Shown piece by piece: positions 7,915 through 17,647 of a DNA stretch of 64,000 nucleotides. The notes beneath the pieces are model-generated. The model was not told the DNA's origin. It saw only the letters and a list, made by a program, of their open reading frames with translations, and made no database searches. Both the position numbers and the translations under genes were made by a program. Each line of letters opens with the position of its first letter. Within the stretch, counting starts at the first letter, position 1. This stretch comes from Rubricella aquisinus (GTDB lineage: Bacteria; Pseudomonadota; Alphaproteobacteria; Rhodobacterales; Rhodobacteraceae), in contig NZ_JACIJS010000004.1 of NCBI RefSeq assembly GCF_014199445.1, positions 62,001-126,000 of the forward strand. Direction: 5' to 3'.

Positions 7915-9045
7915 ATGAGCGACGATCAAAGAGACGGTGAGGAAAGCCTTGCCGAAGTGCTGGCATCCATCCGCGCGCGGGTGGGTCAGCATGAGCGGGA
8001 AATGCGCGGGCAGGCCACGCCCCCCGCGCCCACGCCATCCTCCGACCCGGACGATGCGCCACTGATCCTTGGGGGTGGGGAAAGCACGCTTGATCCTGCC
8101 GACGATGAGGCAGCACTTTTGCTCACCGACCCGGTGGCCGATGCGCCGGTGCCCGCCGACCCCGAGCCGGAGGAGCCGCTGCATCTGTCCGACTACCTCG
8201 ATACGCCCGAGGAAACCGACGACGCGCCGCTGATCCTGACCACCGCGGAAGAAGAAGAACCGCTCATCCTGTCCGACATGGTTGCCGAGGAAGACAATGA
8301 TCCGCTGATCCTGTCCGATGAGGACAGCGCGGAGCCAGCGGATTTCGACATGCCCGAGGAGGACAGCCCCCTGGTGCTTGAGGACATGGTGGAGGACGAT
8401 CCGCTGATCCTTGAGGATGCGGAGGAGGAGGAGCCGCTCATCCTGTCGGACGCGGAGAACGACGCGCCGCCGACAGTGGCGGAGGAGGAGGAGCCCCTGA
8501 TCCTTGGCGACCCGGTGGAAGATGAAGAACCGCTTATCCTTGGCGACCCGGTGGAGGACGACGCGCCGCTCACGCTGACCGAGGAGGACGCTGCGCCTGA
8601 CGAGGAACCATTGATCCTTGGCGACCCGGTGGAGGATGATGAACCGCTTATCCTGTCGGACGCGGAGGACGACGCGCCGCCGACCGTGGCGGAGGAGGAT
8701 GAGAACCCCTTGATCCTTGAGGACGCAGCGGACGAGGAAACCACCCCTGACGAACAAGCGCATCCCGCGCTGCGACTGGTTGAGGACGCGGCCCCTGCTG
8801 CCGTCATTCCGGCCATGGCGCAGCAGGATTTGCCACCGCCCCCCGCTCCCGAGCCCACGCTCGACGCGGTGCCTGTCCCTACCGCCCCGGCTCCCGCCGC
8901 GCCTGAGATTGACGAGGATACCCTTCGCGCCATGATCCGCGACGTGATCCGGGAGGAATTGCAGGGCGATCTGGGCCAGACCCTGTCGAACAATATCGGG
9001 GCGATGATCCGCGAGGAACTGGCCAACGCGTTCAAACGGGGCTGA
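7915..9045 (+). CDS. PopZ-like (DUF2497-type) polar organising protein candidate
   Basis: This 376-residue protein has three parts. A short N-terminal helix, ESLAEVLASIRARV (about residues 10-23), resembles the PopZ N-terminal helix. Residues ~45-285 form a long acidic, Pro-rich linker with at least 13 PLIL-like repeats separated by Asp/Glu runs. A Pro-rich stretch then leads into C-terminal helices (DEDTLRAMIRDVIREEL and IGAMIREELANAF). PopZ of Caulobacter has the same plan: N-terminal partner-binding helix, acidic disordered linker, C-terminal oligomerisation helices. Its position between tolC and valS is also the usual one. GGGGAGGGG precedes the ATG. Function is inferred from architecture and synteny; overall sequence similarity is low. 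Confidence 0.7.
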   Translation: MSDDQRDGEESLAEVLASIRARVGQHEREMRGQATPPAPTPSSDPDDAPLILGGGESTLDPADDEAALLLTDPVADAPVPADPEPEEPLHLSDYLDTPEETDDAPLILTTAEEEEPLILSDMVAEEDNDPLILSDEDSAEPADFDMPEEDSPLVLEDMVEDDPLILEDAEEEEPLILSDAENDAPPTVAEEEEPLILGDPVEDEEPLILGDPVEDDAPLTLTEEDAAPDEEPLILGDPVEDDEPLILSDAEDDAPPTVAEEDENPLILEDAADEETTPDEQAHPALRLVEDAAPAAVIPAMAQQDLPPPPAPEPTLDAVPVPTAPAPAAPEIDEDTLRAMIRDVIREELQGDLGQTLSNNIGAMIREELANAFKRG

Positions 9046-9119
9046 CCCCTTTTCCTTGAGCGCGGCACAGGCTATGCACCCGGTCAGACCAATTCATCCT
9101 GACCGCGCGGGTAGATGCC

Positions 9120-12020
9120 ATGACCATGGAAAAGAATTTCGACGCCACCACCAGTGAGGCCGCGATCATCGCGGCATGGGAGGCGAACAAGGCGTTCGCT
9201 GCCGGGGCAAATGCGAAACCCGGCGCGGATGCGTTCTCCATTGTGATCCCGCCCCCGAACGTGACCGGCTCGCTCCATATGGGGCACGCGTTCAACAACA
9301 CGTTGCAGGATATTCTGGTGCGCTGGCACCGGATGCGCGGCTTTGACACGCTGTGGCAGCCGGGCACCGATCACGCGGGCATCGCCACCCAGATGGTGAC
9401 GGAGCGTGACATGGCCGCCAAGGGCGAGCCGACCCGTGCCGAGATGGGGCGCGAGGCGTTTCTGGATCGCGTCTGGCAGCAAAAGGTCGCATCGCGCGGC
9501 ACGATCATCGGGCAGCTCAAACGCCTTGGCGCGTCCTGCGATTGGGACCGCGAAGCCTTCACCATGGGGGGCGCTGCGGGCGACCCGGACAAGGGCAGCG
9601 GGCCGAATTTCCATGACGCGGTGATCAAGGTTTTCGTCGATCTCTATAACAAGGGGCTGATCTATCGCGGCAAGCGGTTGGTGAACTGGGACCCTCATTT
9701 CGAAACCGCGATTTCCGACCTTGAGGTCGAGAATATCGAGGTGGACGGCCATATGTGGCACTTCAAATACCCGCTCGCGGGGGGGGCCACCTATGAATAT
9801 GTCGAAAAGGATGAGGACGGGAATGTCACCCTGCGGGAGACGCGGGATTATATCTCCATCGCGACGACCCGGCCTGAGACGATGCTGGGCGACGGCGCAG
9901 TCGCTGTCCACGCAGACGATGAACGATATTGGCCCCTTTGGAAGAACGGTACAACGTATTGCGAAATTCCCGTCGGCCCGAAAGAGCATCGCCGCCTGAT
10001 CCCGATCATCACCGACGAATACCCGGATATGACTTTCGGCTCCGGCGCGGTGAAGATCACGGGCGCGCATGATTTCAACGACTACCAAGTCGCCAAGCGC
10101 GGCAATATCCCGATGTATTCCCTAATGGACACCAAAGGGCGGATGCGCGCCGATGGGCGGCCCTACGCAGAGGAAGCCGCGACGGCGCAGGCCATCGCCA
10201 ATGGTGAGGAAGGGTTCGACGAGGCGAAAATCGCTGCGATGAACCTTGTGCCTGAGGAGTATCGCGGGCTCGACCGGTTCGAGGCGCGCAAAAAGGTGGT
10301 CGCGGATATCACCGACGAGGGCCTTGCCGTGATGCACGATGTCACACGCACCGACAAGGAAACGGGGGAGGAGATCACCACCTCCGAACCGCTTGTTGAG
10401 AACAAAAAGATCATGCAGCCCTTCGGGGACCGCTCCAAGGTCGTGATCGAGCCGATGCTGACCGATCAATGGTTCGTGGATGCCGAAACGCTGGCCAAAC
10501 CGGCGATTGAGGCGGTGGAGTCCGGTCGCACCCAGATCCTGCCGGAGCGGGACGCGAAGGTCTATTTCCACTGGATGAAGAATATCGAACCATGGTGCAT
10601 CTCCCGCCAATTGTGGTGGGGGCATCAGGTGCCGGTTTGGTATGATGCGGAGGGTAACCAGTATTGCGCCGCATCCGAGGACGAGGCGCGCGAAATGGCG
10701 GGGGGTGCAGAGCTGACCCGCGACCCCGACGTCCTCGACACTTGGTTCTCCTCCGGGCTTTGGCCCATCGGCACGCTGGGCTGGCCGGAGCAGACGGATG
10801 AGTTGGCCAAATATTTCCCGACCTCCGTTCTGATCACCGGGTTTGACATCATCTTTTTCTGGGTGGCCCGAATGATGATGATGCAGCTTGAAACCGTGAA
10901 CGACATCCCGTTCCACACCGTCTATGTCCACGCGCTCGTTCGGGATGAGAAGGGGCGGAAGATGTCGAAATCCATCGGCAACGTGATCGACCCGCTGGAC
11001 CTGATCGACCAATATGGCGCGGATGCGGTGCGGTTCACGCTCACGTCCATGGCGGCGATGGGGCGTGACCTGAAACTCTCTGAAAAGCGGGTGGAGGGCT
11101 ATCGCAATTTCGGCACGAAACTGTGGAACGCCGCCCGATTTGCGGAGATGAATGGCTGCACGGGTGGCGCGACGGAGGTGCCGCAGGCGACCGCAACCGT
11201 GAACAAATGGATCATCGGGGAAACCGCGCGACTGCGCGAACAGGTTGATGCGGCGCTGGCCGCTTACCGATTCAATGACGCGGCAAGCGCGCTTTACGCC
11301 CATGTCTGGGGCGTGTTCTGCGACTGGTATGTGGAATTTGCCAAGCCGCTTTTGGCCGAAGGGTCCGACGCGCGGGAGGAAACGCAGGCCGTGATGGCGT
11401 GGGCGCTCGATCAGTGCCTTTTGATGCTGCACCCAATTATGCCGTTTATCACCGAACAGCTTTGGGCCGATCTCGGCGAGCGGTCGAAGATGCTGGTGCA
11501 TGGGGATTGGCCTGACTATGGCGCGGAGCTTGCCGATGCGGAGGCCGACGCGGAAATGGCATGGGTCATAGCATTGATCGAAGGCATCCGGTCCGTCCGG
11601 GCGGAGATGAACGTGAACCCCGGCGCGAAAGTCCCGCTCGTCATGGTAGGGGCCGATGCGACCGCGCAGGCGCGCTTTGCCCGCAACGCCACGCTGATTG
11701 AACGGCTGGCGCGGGTGGTCGATGTGACCTTCGCGGAGGCCGCGCCAAAAGGGGCGGTGACCCTGCCTATCGAAGGAGCGGAGGCGTGCCTGCCGCTTGC
11801 CGGGTTGGTGGACGTGGCCGCGGAAACTGCACGACTGACGAAAGCGTTGGACAAGGTGGAAAAGGAAATCGGCGGGTTGGAGAAAAAGCTCGCCAACGAA
11901 AAATTCCTTGCCAAAGCGCCAGAGGACGTGGTGGCCGAGCAGCGTGAGCGGCTGGTCACCGCCGGGGATGAGGCTGCGAAACTGCGGCTCGCGCTCGCGC
12001 GGGTTGAGGCGCTGAAATAG
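9120..12020 (+). CDS. valS: Valine--tRNA ligase
   Basis: This 966-residue class Ia aminoacyl-tRNA synthetase charges tRNA-Val and edits mischarged Thr. The HIGH signature appears as HMGH (residues 53-56) after PPPNVTGSL. The KMSKS loop [10 protein letters not shown] is near residue 615. A connective-peptide editing domain lies between them, and the C-terminal ~70 residues form the Val-specific coiled coil ([22 protein letters not shown]). Two in-frame ATGs (9120 and 9126) are possible starts. It is downstream of the PopZ-like gene in the same direction, with a 74-base gap. Confidence 0.97.
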   Translation: MTMEKNFDATTSEAAIIAAWEANKAFAAGANAKPGADAFSIVIPPPNVTGSLHMGHAFNNTLQDILVRWHRMRGFDTLWQPGTDHAGIATQMVTERDMAAKGEPTRAEMGREAFLDRVWQQKVASRGTIIGQLKRLGASCDWDREAFTMGGAAGDPDKGSGPNFHDAVIKVFVDLYNKGLIYRGKRLVNWDPHFETAISDLEVENIEVDGHMWHFKYPLAGGATYEYVEKDEDGNVTLRETRDYISIATTRPETMLGDGAVAVHADDERYWPLWKNGTTYCEIPVGPKEHRRLIPIITDEYPDMTFGSGAVKITGAHDFNDYQVAKRGNIPMYSLMDTKGRMRADGRPYAEEAATAQAIANGEEGFDEAKIAAMNLVPEEYRGLDRFEARKKVVADITDEGLAVMHDVTRTDKETGEEITTSEPLVENKKIMQPFGDRSKVVIEPMLTDQWFVDAETLAKPAIEAVESGRTQILPERDAKVYFHWMKNIEPWCISRQLWWGHQVPVWYDAEGNQYCAASEDEAREMAGGAELTRDPDVLDTWFSSGLWPIGTLGWPEQTDELAKYFPTSVLITGFDIIFFWVARMMMMQLETVNDIPFHTVYVHALVRDEKGRKMSKSIGNVIDPLDLIDQYGADAVRFTLTSMAAMGRDLKLSEKRVEGYRNFGTKLWNAARFAEMNGCTGGATEVPQATATVNKWIIGETARLREQVDAALAAYRFNDAASALYAHVWGVFCDWYVEFAKPLLAEGSDAREETQAVMAWALDQCLLMLHPIMPFITEQLWADLGERSKMLVHGDWPDYGAELADAEADAEMAWVIALIEGIRSVRAEMNVNPGAKVPLVMVGADATAQARFARNATLIERLARVVDVTFAEAAPKGAVTLPIEGAEACLPLAGLVDVAAETARLTKALDKVEKEIGGLEKKLANEKFLAKAPEDVVAEQRERLVTAGDEAAKLRLALARVEALK

Positions 12021-12034
12021 GCCCGTGCCGGGCC
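12020..12034 (+). terminator. Hairpin at the end of valS
   Basis: A 6-bp perfect stem, GGCCCG with CGGGCC and loop TGC, begins at the last base of the valS stop codon. There is no T run, so it is only a weak terminator candidate. It abuts an inverted copy of the short repeat motif. Confidence 0.35.
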
Positions 12035-12035
12035 T

Positions 12036-12066
12036 GCCTCCGGCGGGGTATATTTGAAGAAAGTGA
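12036..12066 (-). repeat. Short G-poor intergenic motif, inverted copy
   Basis: The complement of this stretch matches the motif at 4665-4695 and 48774-48804 over its whole length (TCACTTTCTTCAAATA followed by TACCCCGCCGGAGGC). Here it lies between the valS stop and the aminotransferase ATG. Its GAAGAAAG portion sits where a ribosome binding site would be. Confidence 0.85.
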
Positions 12067-12071
12067 AAAAC

Positions 12072-13178
12072 ATGGCCGATCCGAGATATACCGACCTTGT
12101 GCAAAGTCTGCCCGCGACGGTGCCATTTGTGGGACCAGAGGCGCAGGAGCGCGCGATGGGGCAGGGCTTTCGCGTGCGGCTCGGGGCGAATGAAAGCGTC
12201 TTCGGGCCATCACCGGACGCAGTGCGCGCCATGGCCACCGCTGCAGGTGACCAGTGGATGTATGCGGACCCGGAGAGCCATGACCTCAAGGCCGCGTTGG
12301 CGGATCATCTGGACGTGACGCCCGCGCATATTGTCGTGGGCGAAGGGATCGACGGGCTGTTGGGTCTGCTCGTGCGATTGCTGATCGGGCCGGGGGACGC
12401 GGTCGTGACCTCCGCCGGGGCCTATCCGACGTTCAATTATCATGTGGTGGGCTTTGGCGGGGTGATCCATGCGGTGCCCTATGTCGATGACATGGAAGAC
12501 CCCGAAAGCCTGGTTGCGAAGGCGCGGGACGTGGATGCAAAGCTCATCTACATCGCCAATCCCGACAATCCCATGGGCGGGGTGCATGGGCCGGATGTGA
12601 TCGCGGAAATGATCGCGGGCCTGCCTGAGGGGGCCGTGCTGTGCCTTGATGAAGCCTATGGTGATTTCGTCGATGATCTGTTGCCGCTTGAGCTCACCCA
12701 TCCTCGCGTCATTCGTATGCGGACCTTTTCCAAGGCCTACGGCATGGCCGGGGCGCGGGTCGGTTATGGATTGGCGCATCCTGATTTCGTGCGGGCCTTT
12801 GACAAGGTGCGCAATCATTTCGGGATGAACCGGGCGAGCCAGATCGGCGCGCTTGCCGCCCTTCAGGACCAGATATGGCTTGGTCATGTGAAGCGGGATG
12901 TCGCCATCGCGCGGGACCGGATCGGCGCGATTGCGGCCGCCCATGGGCTGCGCGCGCTGCCATCCGCGACGAATTTTGTCACTGTGGATATGGGCGGCGA
13001 CGGCGATCTGGCGCGGGCCATGGTGGCCGCATTGGGCAAGCGCGGCGTGTTCGTGCGGATGCCCTTTGTCGCGCCGCAGGATCGTTGCATCCGCATTTCC
13101 GCCGGGCGGCCAGCGCAGCTTGATGTGCTGGAGGAGGTGTTCGGCGCGGCGCTGGCGGAGGCTCAGGCGGCGAAATAA
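12072..13178 (+). CDS. Pyridoxal-phosphate-dependent aminotransferase (HisC-like, class I/II)
   Basis: This 368-residue fold-type I aminotransferase has the substrate-side sequence [12 protein letters not shown], the PLP-contact [10 protein letters not shown], and the Schiff-base lysine in [16 protein letters not shown] (about residue 225). These features are shared with histidinol-phosphate aminotransferases. No other his genes are nearby, so the substrate may instead be an aromatic or other amino acid. ATG at 12072 is preferred over an in-frame TTG 18 bases upstream that lies inside the short repeat. The last 16 bases overlap the 3' end of convergent dapE. Confidence 0.85.
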   Translation: MADPRYTDLVQSLPATVPFVGPEAQERAMGQGFRVRLGANESVFGPSPDAVRAMATAAGDQWMYADPESHDLKAALADHLDVTPAHIVVGEGIDGLLGLLVRLLIGPGDAVVTSAGAYPTFNYHVVGFGGVIHAVPYVDDMEDPESLVAKARDVDAKLIYIANPDNPMGGVHGPDVIAEMIAGLPEGAVLCLDEAYGDFVDDLLPLELTHPRVIRMRTFSKAYGMAGARVGYGLAHPDFVRAFDKVRNHFGMNRASQIGALAALQDQIWLGHVKRDVAIARDRIGAIAAAHGLRALPSATNFVTVDMGGDGDLARAMVAALGKRGVFVRMPFVAPQDRCIRISAGRPAQLDVLEEVFGAALAEAQAAK

Positions 13179-14308
13179 CCCCTGAGCACGCGGGTATAGA
13201 TCGCCTTGAGCGTATGGATATCGCTGACCGACACATGCTCATCCACCTGATGCATGGATTGACCGACAAGGCCGCACTCCACCACCGGGCAGTGCCGTTT
13301 GACGAAGCGCGCGTCCGATGTGCCGCCCGTGGTCGACATCTCCGGCACGCGGCCGGTTTCGGCCTCAACCGCCATTGAGATCAGATCCGACAACGCGCCC
13401 GGCGGGGTGATGAAACTCTCCCCCGACACCTTGTAGGTCATCGCGATCTCAACATCCGTGCCAGCACTCACCTGCTGTGCTGTTTGTTCCAGCCAAGTGA
13501 TCAGCATCTGGCTGGTATGGGCATCGTTGAAGCGGATATTGGCCATTGCCGTGCCCTGCGCCGGGATCACGTTATTGGCAGGGTTGCCAACATCAATCGA
13601 CGCGATGGCGAGGGTCGAGGCGTCGAAATGCGCGGTGCCGTCGTCCAATTGATGCGAGGCGATCCGGTCGAGGAATTTCACCAGCACCGGCAGCGGATTG
13701 CGCGCCCGGTGAGGGTAGGCCGCGTGGCCCTGCTGGCCTGTTGCGGTGATATAGGCGGTCATGGAGCCACGGCGCCCGATCTTGATCATGTCGCCCATCA
13801 CATCGGGGCAGGTCGGCTCCCCGACGAGGCAGGCATCCATCCGCTCGCCATTGGCCTCCATCCAGTCGAGGATCGCGTCGGTGCCGTCGACGCCGTCGCC
13901 TTCTTCGTCCCCGGTGATGGTGATCACGATCGAGCCATCGGGGGGCGTTTCGGCCACAAAGTCGATCGCCGCCGCGACAAAGGCCGCGACCCCCGATTTC
14001 ATGTCGCACGCCCCCCTGCCATAGAGCGTGTCGCCCACGATCACCGCGCCGAAGGGATCATGGGTCCAATCCGCCGGATTGCCGATCGGCACCACATCCG
14101 TGTGACCATTAAAGCCGAATGCAGGCCCGTTTCCGTTGTTGCCCCAGCGGGCGAAAAGGTTTGCGATGCCGTTCCGGTCCACCCGCGTGCAAGTGAAGCC
14201 CGCATCCTCCAGCCGCGCGGCCAGAAGCGTGATCGCGCCCCCTTCCTCTGGCGTGACGGAGGGGCAGCGGATCAACTCTTGGGTCAGGGCGACGGGATCG
14301 GTGGGCAT
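13163..14308 (-). CDS. dapE: Succinyl-diaminopimelate desuccinylase
   Basis: This 381-residue M20 metallohydrolase removes succinate from N-succinyl-LL-diaminopimelate in lysine and peptidoglycan precursor synthesis. Di-zinc ligands and catalytic residues are visible in [10 protein letters not shown] (His and catalytic Asp), [11 protein letters not shown], and [12 protein letters not shown] (catalytic Glu). The C-terminal GGTSDARFV motif and SMHQVDEHV complete the site. ATG at 14308 follows AAGGAG at ideal spacing, while the longer upstream frame has no family match. The succinylase partner DapD is encoded 2.2 kb away on the same strand. Confidence 0.96.
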   Translation of the reverse strand: MPTDPVALTQELIRCPSVTPEEGGAITLLAARLEDAGFTCTRVDRNGIANLFARWGNNGNGPAFGFNGHTDVVPIGNPADWTHDPFGAVIVGDTLYGRGACDMKSGVAAFVAAAIDFVAETPPDGSIVITITGDEEGDGVDGTDAILDWMEANGERMDACLVGEPTCPDVMGDMIKIGRRGSMTAYITATGQQGHAAYPHRARNPLPVLVKFLDRIASHQLDDGTAHFDASTLAIASIDVGNPANNVIPAQGTAMANIRFNDAHTSQMLITWLEQTAQQVSAGTDVEIAMTYKVSGESFITPPGALSDLISMAVEAETGRVPEMSTTGGTSDARFVKRHCPVVECGLVGQSMHQVDEHVSVSDIHTLKAIYTRVLRGYFAA

Positions 14309-14409
14309 GAAGGCTCCTTGAAGGACGCAAGGCCGGGTTGCGAAATGAGCAGGGCGTGCCGCGGAAAACCGGGCTACGGTCGGGAGCACTAAAAACCGGA
14401 GGACATGGA

Positions 14410-15003
14410 ATGGCAACCACATTGCTAAATATGGCCGGGGCCGCGCGCCCGGCACCCGATTGGCCAACCACCGCTTTGGTGATGATCGATGCGCAGGAGG
14501 AGTATCGCTCCCATGCGCTGACCCTGCCGGGAGTAGAGGCCGCGCTTAATGAGGGCGCGCGGCTGATCGCGCATCTGCGTGCCATGGGAGGACAGGTGAT
14601 CCATATCCAGCACGAGGGCGCGAATGGCGGGCCATTTGATATCCCCTCAGGACGCGGCGCGATCATGCCCGAGGTTGCCCCCATCGCGGATGAACCCGTG
14701 ATCCGCAAGCGCCTGCCCAACAGCTTTGCCGGAACCGATCTGGAGGAAACGCTGCGCGGGGCGGGGGTGCAGCACCTCATCCTTGCGGGTTTCATGACCC
14801 ATATGTGCGTCAGTGCAACGGCGCGCGCGGCACTGGATCTTGGGCTCGGGCCTGTCACAATTGTCGCGGGGGCCTGTGCCACACGCGATCTGCCCAATCC
14901 TTTGGGTCATGGGATCGTGCCGGCGAGGGACGTGCACAGGGCGACGCTGGCCGCCCTGTCGGATCGGTTTGCCTTTATCGTGGCGGATACAGCGGCGCTC
15001 TAG
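14410..15003 (+). CDS. Isochorismatase-family cysteine hydrolase
   Basis: This 197-residue protein has the catalytic Asp in [10 protein letters not shown], the Lys in [13 protein letters not shown], and the nucleophilic Cys in [13 protein letters not shown]. Family members hydrolyse isochorismate, nicotinamide, N-carbamoyl compounds and other amides, so the substrate here is unknown. GGAGG seven bases upstream fixes the ATG. It is transcribed away from dapE and converges on the aldo/keto reductase, with three bases between stop codons. No siderophore or NAD genes are adjacent to suggest a pathway. Confidence 0.85.
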   Translation: MATTLLNMAGAARPAPDWPTTALVMIDAQEEYRSHALTLPGVEAALNEGARLIAHLRAMGGQVIHIQHEGANGGPFDIPSGRGAIMPEVAPIADEPVIRKRLPNSFAGTDLEETLRGAGVQHLILAGFMTHMCVSATARAALDLGLGPVTIVAGACATRDLPNPLGHGIVPARDVHRATLAALSDRFAFIVADTAAL

Positions 15004-15006
15004 CGC

Positions 15007-16050
15007 TTAGTAGGGCCACGGATGGGCGCGATAGACGGCGGTGATATCGTCGTTCATCGCGTCCGTGAACTCCAGATCCGCCCCGTCGAGCACCTCATCA
15101 AGCTGCGCGAGAGAGGTCGCCCCGATAATGGCCGAGGTCATGAAAGGTCGCGAAAGGCAGAACGCGATTGCCATTTTCGTGAGCGTCGTGTCGTGGGCGC
15201 GGGCGACTTCATTGTAGGCCGCGACCGCCGGGCCGACACGCTCCGTCATGCGCCCGCCAAGATTGGGGGAGCCTACATCGGCCCGGGAGGCTTTCGGCAC
15301 ACCGTCTGCATATTTCCCTGTCAGTAGTCCTGCGGCGAGCGGCGAATAGGCTAACAGCCCCACATCCTCGTTATGTGCGACTTCCGCGAGATCAAGGTCA
15401 AACGGCCGGTAGGTCAAGCTATACTCGTTCTGCACCGACGCAATGCGCGGCAGACCAAACTCATCCGCGAGGCGCAGCATGGTCATGATGCCCCATGCGC
15501 TGTCATTGGACACGCCGATATGGCGGATGCGGCCAGCGGCAACCTCCTCCGCCAATCCTTCGAGCGTGGCGCGCAGATCGGCGAGCGTCGCTGCCGTGTC
15601 CTGTCCGCTGGGATCAAATGTCCAGCTTTGCCGGAAGTGATAGCTGCCGCGATTGGGCCAATGCAGTTGGTAGAGGTCGATATAGTCGGTTTGCAGGCGG
15701 TGAAGGCTTTGCTCAACCGCCGTATGGATCACGGCTGGGGTGATCGGGCCGCCGTCGCGCACGATCTGAGTGCCCTTGCCGATCACTTTGGTGGCGAGGA
15801 TCACATCCTCCCGTCGTCCGGTTTTGGCGAACCAAGAACCAATGATCTCCTCCGTTCGGCCTTGACGCTCACGCGAGGGGGGCGTGGTTGGATACATCTC
15901 GGCGGTGTCGATGAAATTGACGCCGCGCTCCAGTGCGCGGTCGATCTGCGCATGGCCCTCCGCCTCATCATTCTGGGTGCCCCAGGTCATCGAGCCGAGG
16001 CAGATTTCGGAAACGGATAGGCCAGTGCGGCCCAGCGGGTTCATTTTCAT
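15007..16050 (-). CDS. NADP(H)-dependent aldo/keto reductase (Tas-like)
   Basis: This 347-residue (beta/alpha)8 oxidoreductase has the AKR tetrad visible as Asp and Tyr in NFIDTAEMYP, Lys in ILATKVIG, and His in LYQLHWPNR. The NADP-binding C-terminal part includes GLLAYSPLAAGLLTGKY. Length and an insertion with PPSRERQGRTEEIIG resemble E. coli Tas. The physiological carbonyl substrate is unknown. AAGGATG precedes the ATG. It lies downstream of dapD and the 111-residue gene on the same strand, separated by ~118 bases that hold a short repeat. Confidence 0.88.
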   Translation of the reverse strand: MKMNPLGRTGLSVSEICLGSMTWGTQNDEAEGHAQIDRALERGVNFIDTAEMYPTTPPSRERQGRTEEIIGSWFAKTGRREDVILATKVIGKGTQIVRDGGPITPAVIHTAVEQSLHRLQTDYIDLYQLHWPNRGSYHFRQSWTFDPSGQDTAATLADLRATLEGLAEEVAAGRIRHIGVSNDSAWGIMTMLRLADEFGLPRIASVQNEYSLTYRPFDLDLAEVAHNEDVGLLAYSPLAAGLLTGKYADGVPKASRADVGSPNLGGRMTERVGPAVAAYNEVARAHDTTLTKMAIAFCLSRPFMTSAIIGATSLAQLDEVLDGADLEFTDAMNDDITAVYRAHPWPY

Positions 16051-16132
16051 CGGGTCATCCTTTGGTCAATGGCCCTGAGGTATGTCATGCGCGCGCCGCT
16101 TCAACCGCCAGTGAGGGGATGAGGGTGCGGAT

Positions 16133-16157
16133 GAGGTATTTATGGAAAAAAGAAACG
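16133..16157 (-). repeat. Short intergenic motif, second variant
   Basis: Read on the minus strand this is CGTTTCTTTTTTCC, one variable position, then ATAAATACCTC. It closely matches 31781-31805 downstream of rsmB. It starts 11 bases after the stop codon of the 111-residue gene, in the same gene-relative orientation as the rsmB copy, but lacks the following CCGCCGGAGG block. Confidence 0.65.
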
Positions 16158-16168
16158 GGGTGGGATGC

Positions 16169-16504
16169 CTAGTCGTAATAGGCTTCTTTTTGAGCGACGA
16201 CGACAGAGTTTTCCGCGCGGGCGCGGTCCATGAGGTCAAGCTCCTCTTGCCCCAGATCCACGCCATCGGCGCGCTGTTCTTCAGCAGTGCCGTGGGATTC
16301 GACGTCGAGCGGGTTGAGGCCCGCATCCTTGAGAATACGCACCGCGTCGCGCACGGCCTCCGGCTCGTCACGGCCCGGTGCATAGAGGATCATGCCGCCG
16401 CCCGACGCCGTGTCAGGCAACCCGTCCCCGTCAAGCCGCCCCAATTCCACCACGAGTGTGTAGACTTGGAGCGGTCTGGTGTCTTTCGGCTTGTCGCGGG
16501 CCAC
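16169..16504 (-). CDS. Conserved-looking protein of unknown function downstream of dapD
   Basis: I do not recognise this 111-residue protein. It starts with GTG three bases after the dapD stop codon, so it is almost certainly cotranscribed and translationally coupled with dapD. It is acidic and predicted soluble. A beta-strand-rich N-terminal part (VYTLVVELGRLDG, GGGMILYAPG) is followed by a helix (EPEAVRDAVRILKDAGL) and a C-terminal helix rich in Glu and Asp. No signal peptide, membrane segment or Cys/His metal site is visible. Context suggests a link with lysine or diaminopimelate synthesis, but nothing in the sequence proves it. Confidence 0.7.
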   Translation of the reverse strand: MARDKPKDTRPLQVYTLVVELGRLDGDGLPDTASGGGMILYAPGRDEPEAVRDAVRILKDAGLNPLDVESHGTAEEQRADGVDLGQEELDLMDRARAENSVVVAQKEAYYD

Positions 16505-16507
16505 GGA

Positions 16508-17332
16508 TCAGTCGCGCAGCAGGTCGTTGATCGAGGTTTTGGAGCGGGTTTTCTCATCCACCCGCTTCACGATGACAGCGCAGTAAAGGTTCACGCTGTT
16601 GGAGGAGGGCATGGAGCCAGAGACCACAACGGAGTAGGGCGGCACTTCGCCATACATCACCTCGCCGGTGGCGCGATCCACGATCTTGGTCGATTTGCCG
16701 ATATACACGCCCATGCCGAGTACCGCGCCTTCGCGCACGATGCAGCCCTCGACCACTTCGGAGCGGGCCCCGATGAAGCAGTTGTCCTCAATGATCGTGG
16801 GGCCAGCCTGCATCGGCTCCAACACGCCGCCGATCCCGACGCCGCCCGAGAGGTGCACATTCTTGCCGATCTGCGCGCAGGAGCCGACCGTTGCCCAGGT
16901 ATCGACCATCGTGCCCTCGTCCACATAAGCGCCAAGGTTGACGAAAGACGGCATCAGGACAACGCCCTTGCCGATATGGGCAGAGCGGCGCACGACCGCG
17001 TTGGGCACCGCGCGAAAGCCCGCGCTGCGCCAATCGGCCTCGGCCCAGCCATCGAATTTGGACGGCACCTTGTCCCACCAGCCCGAATTGCCGGGGCCGC
17101 CGGGGATCACGCCCATATCGTTGAGGCGGAAGGACAAAAGCACCGCTTTCTTTGCCCATTGGTTCACATGCCAGTTGCCATCCTGCGGCTCCGCCACGCG
17201 CAGGGTGCCTTTGTCGAGCGCGTCAAGCGTTGTCTCCACCGCGTCGCGCACCTCGCCTTTGGTGTCAAAGCTGATCGTGTCGCGCGCGTCCCATGCGGCT
17301 TCGATTGCGGATTCCAGTGCGGCGTTAGACAT
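16508..17332 (-). CDS. dapD: 2,3,4,5-tetrahydropyridine-2,6-dicarboxylate N-succinyltransferase
   Basis: This 274-residue enzyme matches E. coli DapD in length. It succinylates tetrahydrodipicolinate in the succinylase branch of the lysine/DAP pathway. The N-terminal alpha domain covers residues 1-100, followed by a left-handed beta-helix of hexapeptide repeats (from about [16 protein letters not shown] to IGGVLEP) that binds succinyl-CoA. The ATG at 17332 follows AAGGGA; an alternative GTG/ATG-type start 18 bases upstream is less likely. It heads a coupled pair with the 111-residue gene, and dapE lies further downstream in the same direction. Confidence 0.96.
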   Translation of the reverse strand: MSNAALESAIEAAWDARDTISFDTKGEVRDAVETTLDALDKGTLRVAEPQDGNWHVNQWAKKAVLLSFRLNDMGVIPGGPGNSGWWDKVPSKFDGWAEADWRSAGFRAVPNAVVRRSAHIGKGVVLMPSFVNLGAYVDEGTMVDTWATVGSCAQIGKNVHLSGGVGIGGVLEPMQAGPTIIEDNCFIGARSEVVEGCIVREGAVLGMGVYIGKSTKIVDRATGEVMYGEVPPYSVVVSGSMPSSNSVNLYCAVIVKRVDEKTRSKTSINDLLRD

Positions 17333-17440
17333 GGTGTGATCCCTTGACAAGAGGCCCGCAGGGCCAGTGGCATTCAGCGTTGGACGCTCAAATAGCGCGG
17401 TGGGGCGTCATGCGCAATGCGTGCCCGCCAAGGGTTCTGA

Positions 17441-17644
17441 TCAGCAACTTGTCGCCAAGCCTTCGCAGACCCCATCGGTTGCGATGTCTGCCGCGATCAG
17501 GGTGAGGATCAGGATACCACCAAGCGCCAGAATGGTAGTGTCGGTATCGGTGTTGCGCGGCGCACCATTGGCCTGATCGGCGGGTGTCGCGGCACACGCG
17601 CTCAGGATACTAAGGATCGTCAGGATCGTCGCGATTTGGCGCAT
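17441..17644 (-). CDS. Small predicted lipoprotein of unknown function
   Basis: The 67-residue product has a short signal with lipobox LSAC (Cys at residue 17), a polar Thr/Asp-rich spacer, and a second hydrophobic segment (TTILALGGILILTLIAADIA). It may therefore be both lipid-anchored and membrane-spanning. It starts three bases after the stop of the phytase-like gene and ends 108 bases before dapD. No known family is recognised. Small size lowers confidence, but the lipobox, spacing and strand support a real gene. Confidence 0.55.
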   Translation of the reverse strand: MRQIATILTILSILSACAATPADQANGAPRNTDTDTTILALGGILILTLIAADIATDGVCEGLATSC

Positions 17645-17647
17645 GGG

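Noticed and set aside
8200-8720. Possible CRISPR or minisatellite array because of regular DNA repeats
   Set aside because: The repeats are in frame, vary in spacing and encode PLIL/acidic units inside a clear coding sequence.
7714-8763. Open frame antisense to the PopZ-like gene with repetitive product
   Set aside because: Its repeats simply mirror the acidic repeat region of the sense gene, and there is no start signal or domain.
9084-10088. Open frame antisense to the start of valS
   Set aside because: A shadow of valS with no start signal or family similarity.
10122-12104. Long open frame (about 660 codons) antisense to valS
   Set aside because: Long antisense frames are expected in high-GC genes with strong third-position bias. 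It shows no domain and overlaps a certain gene throughout.
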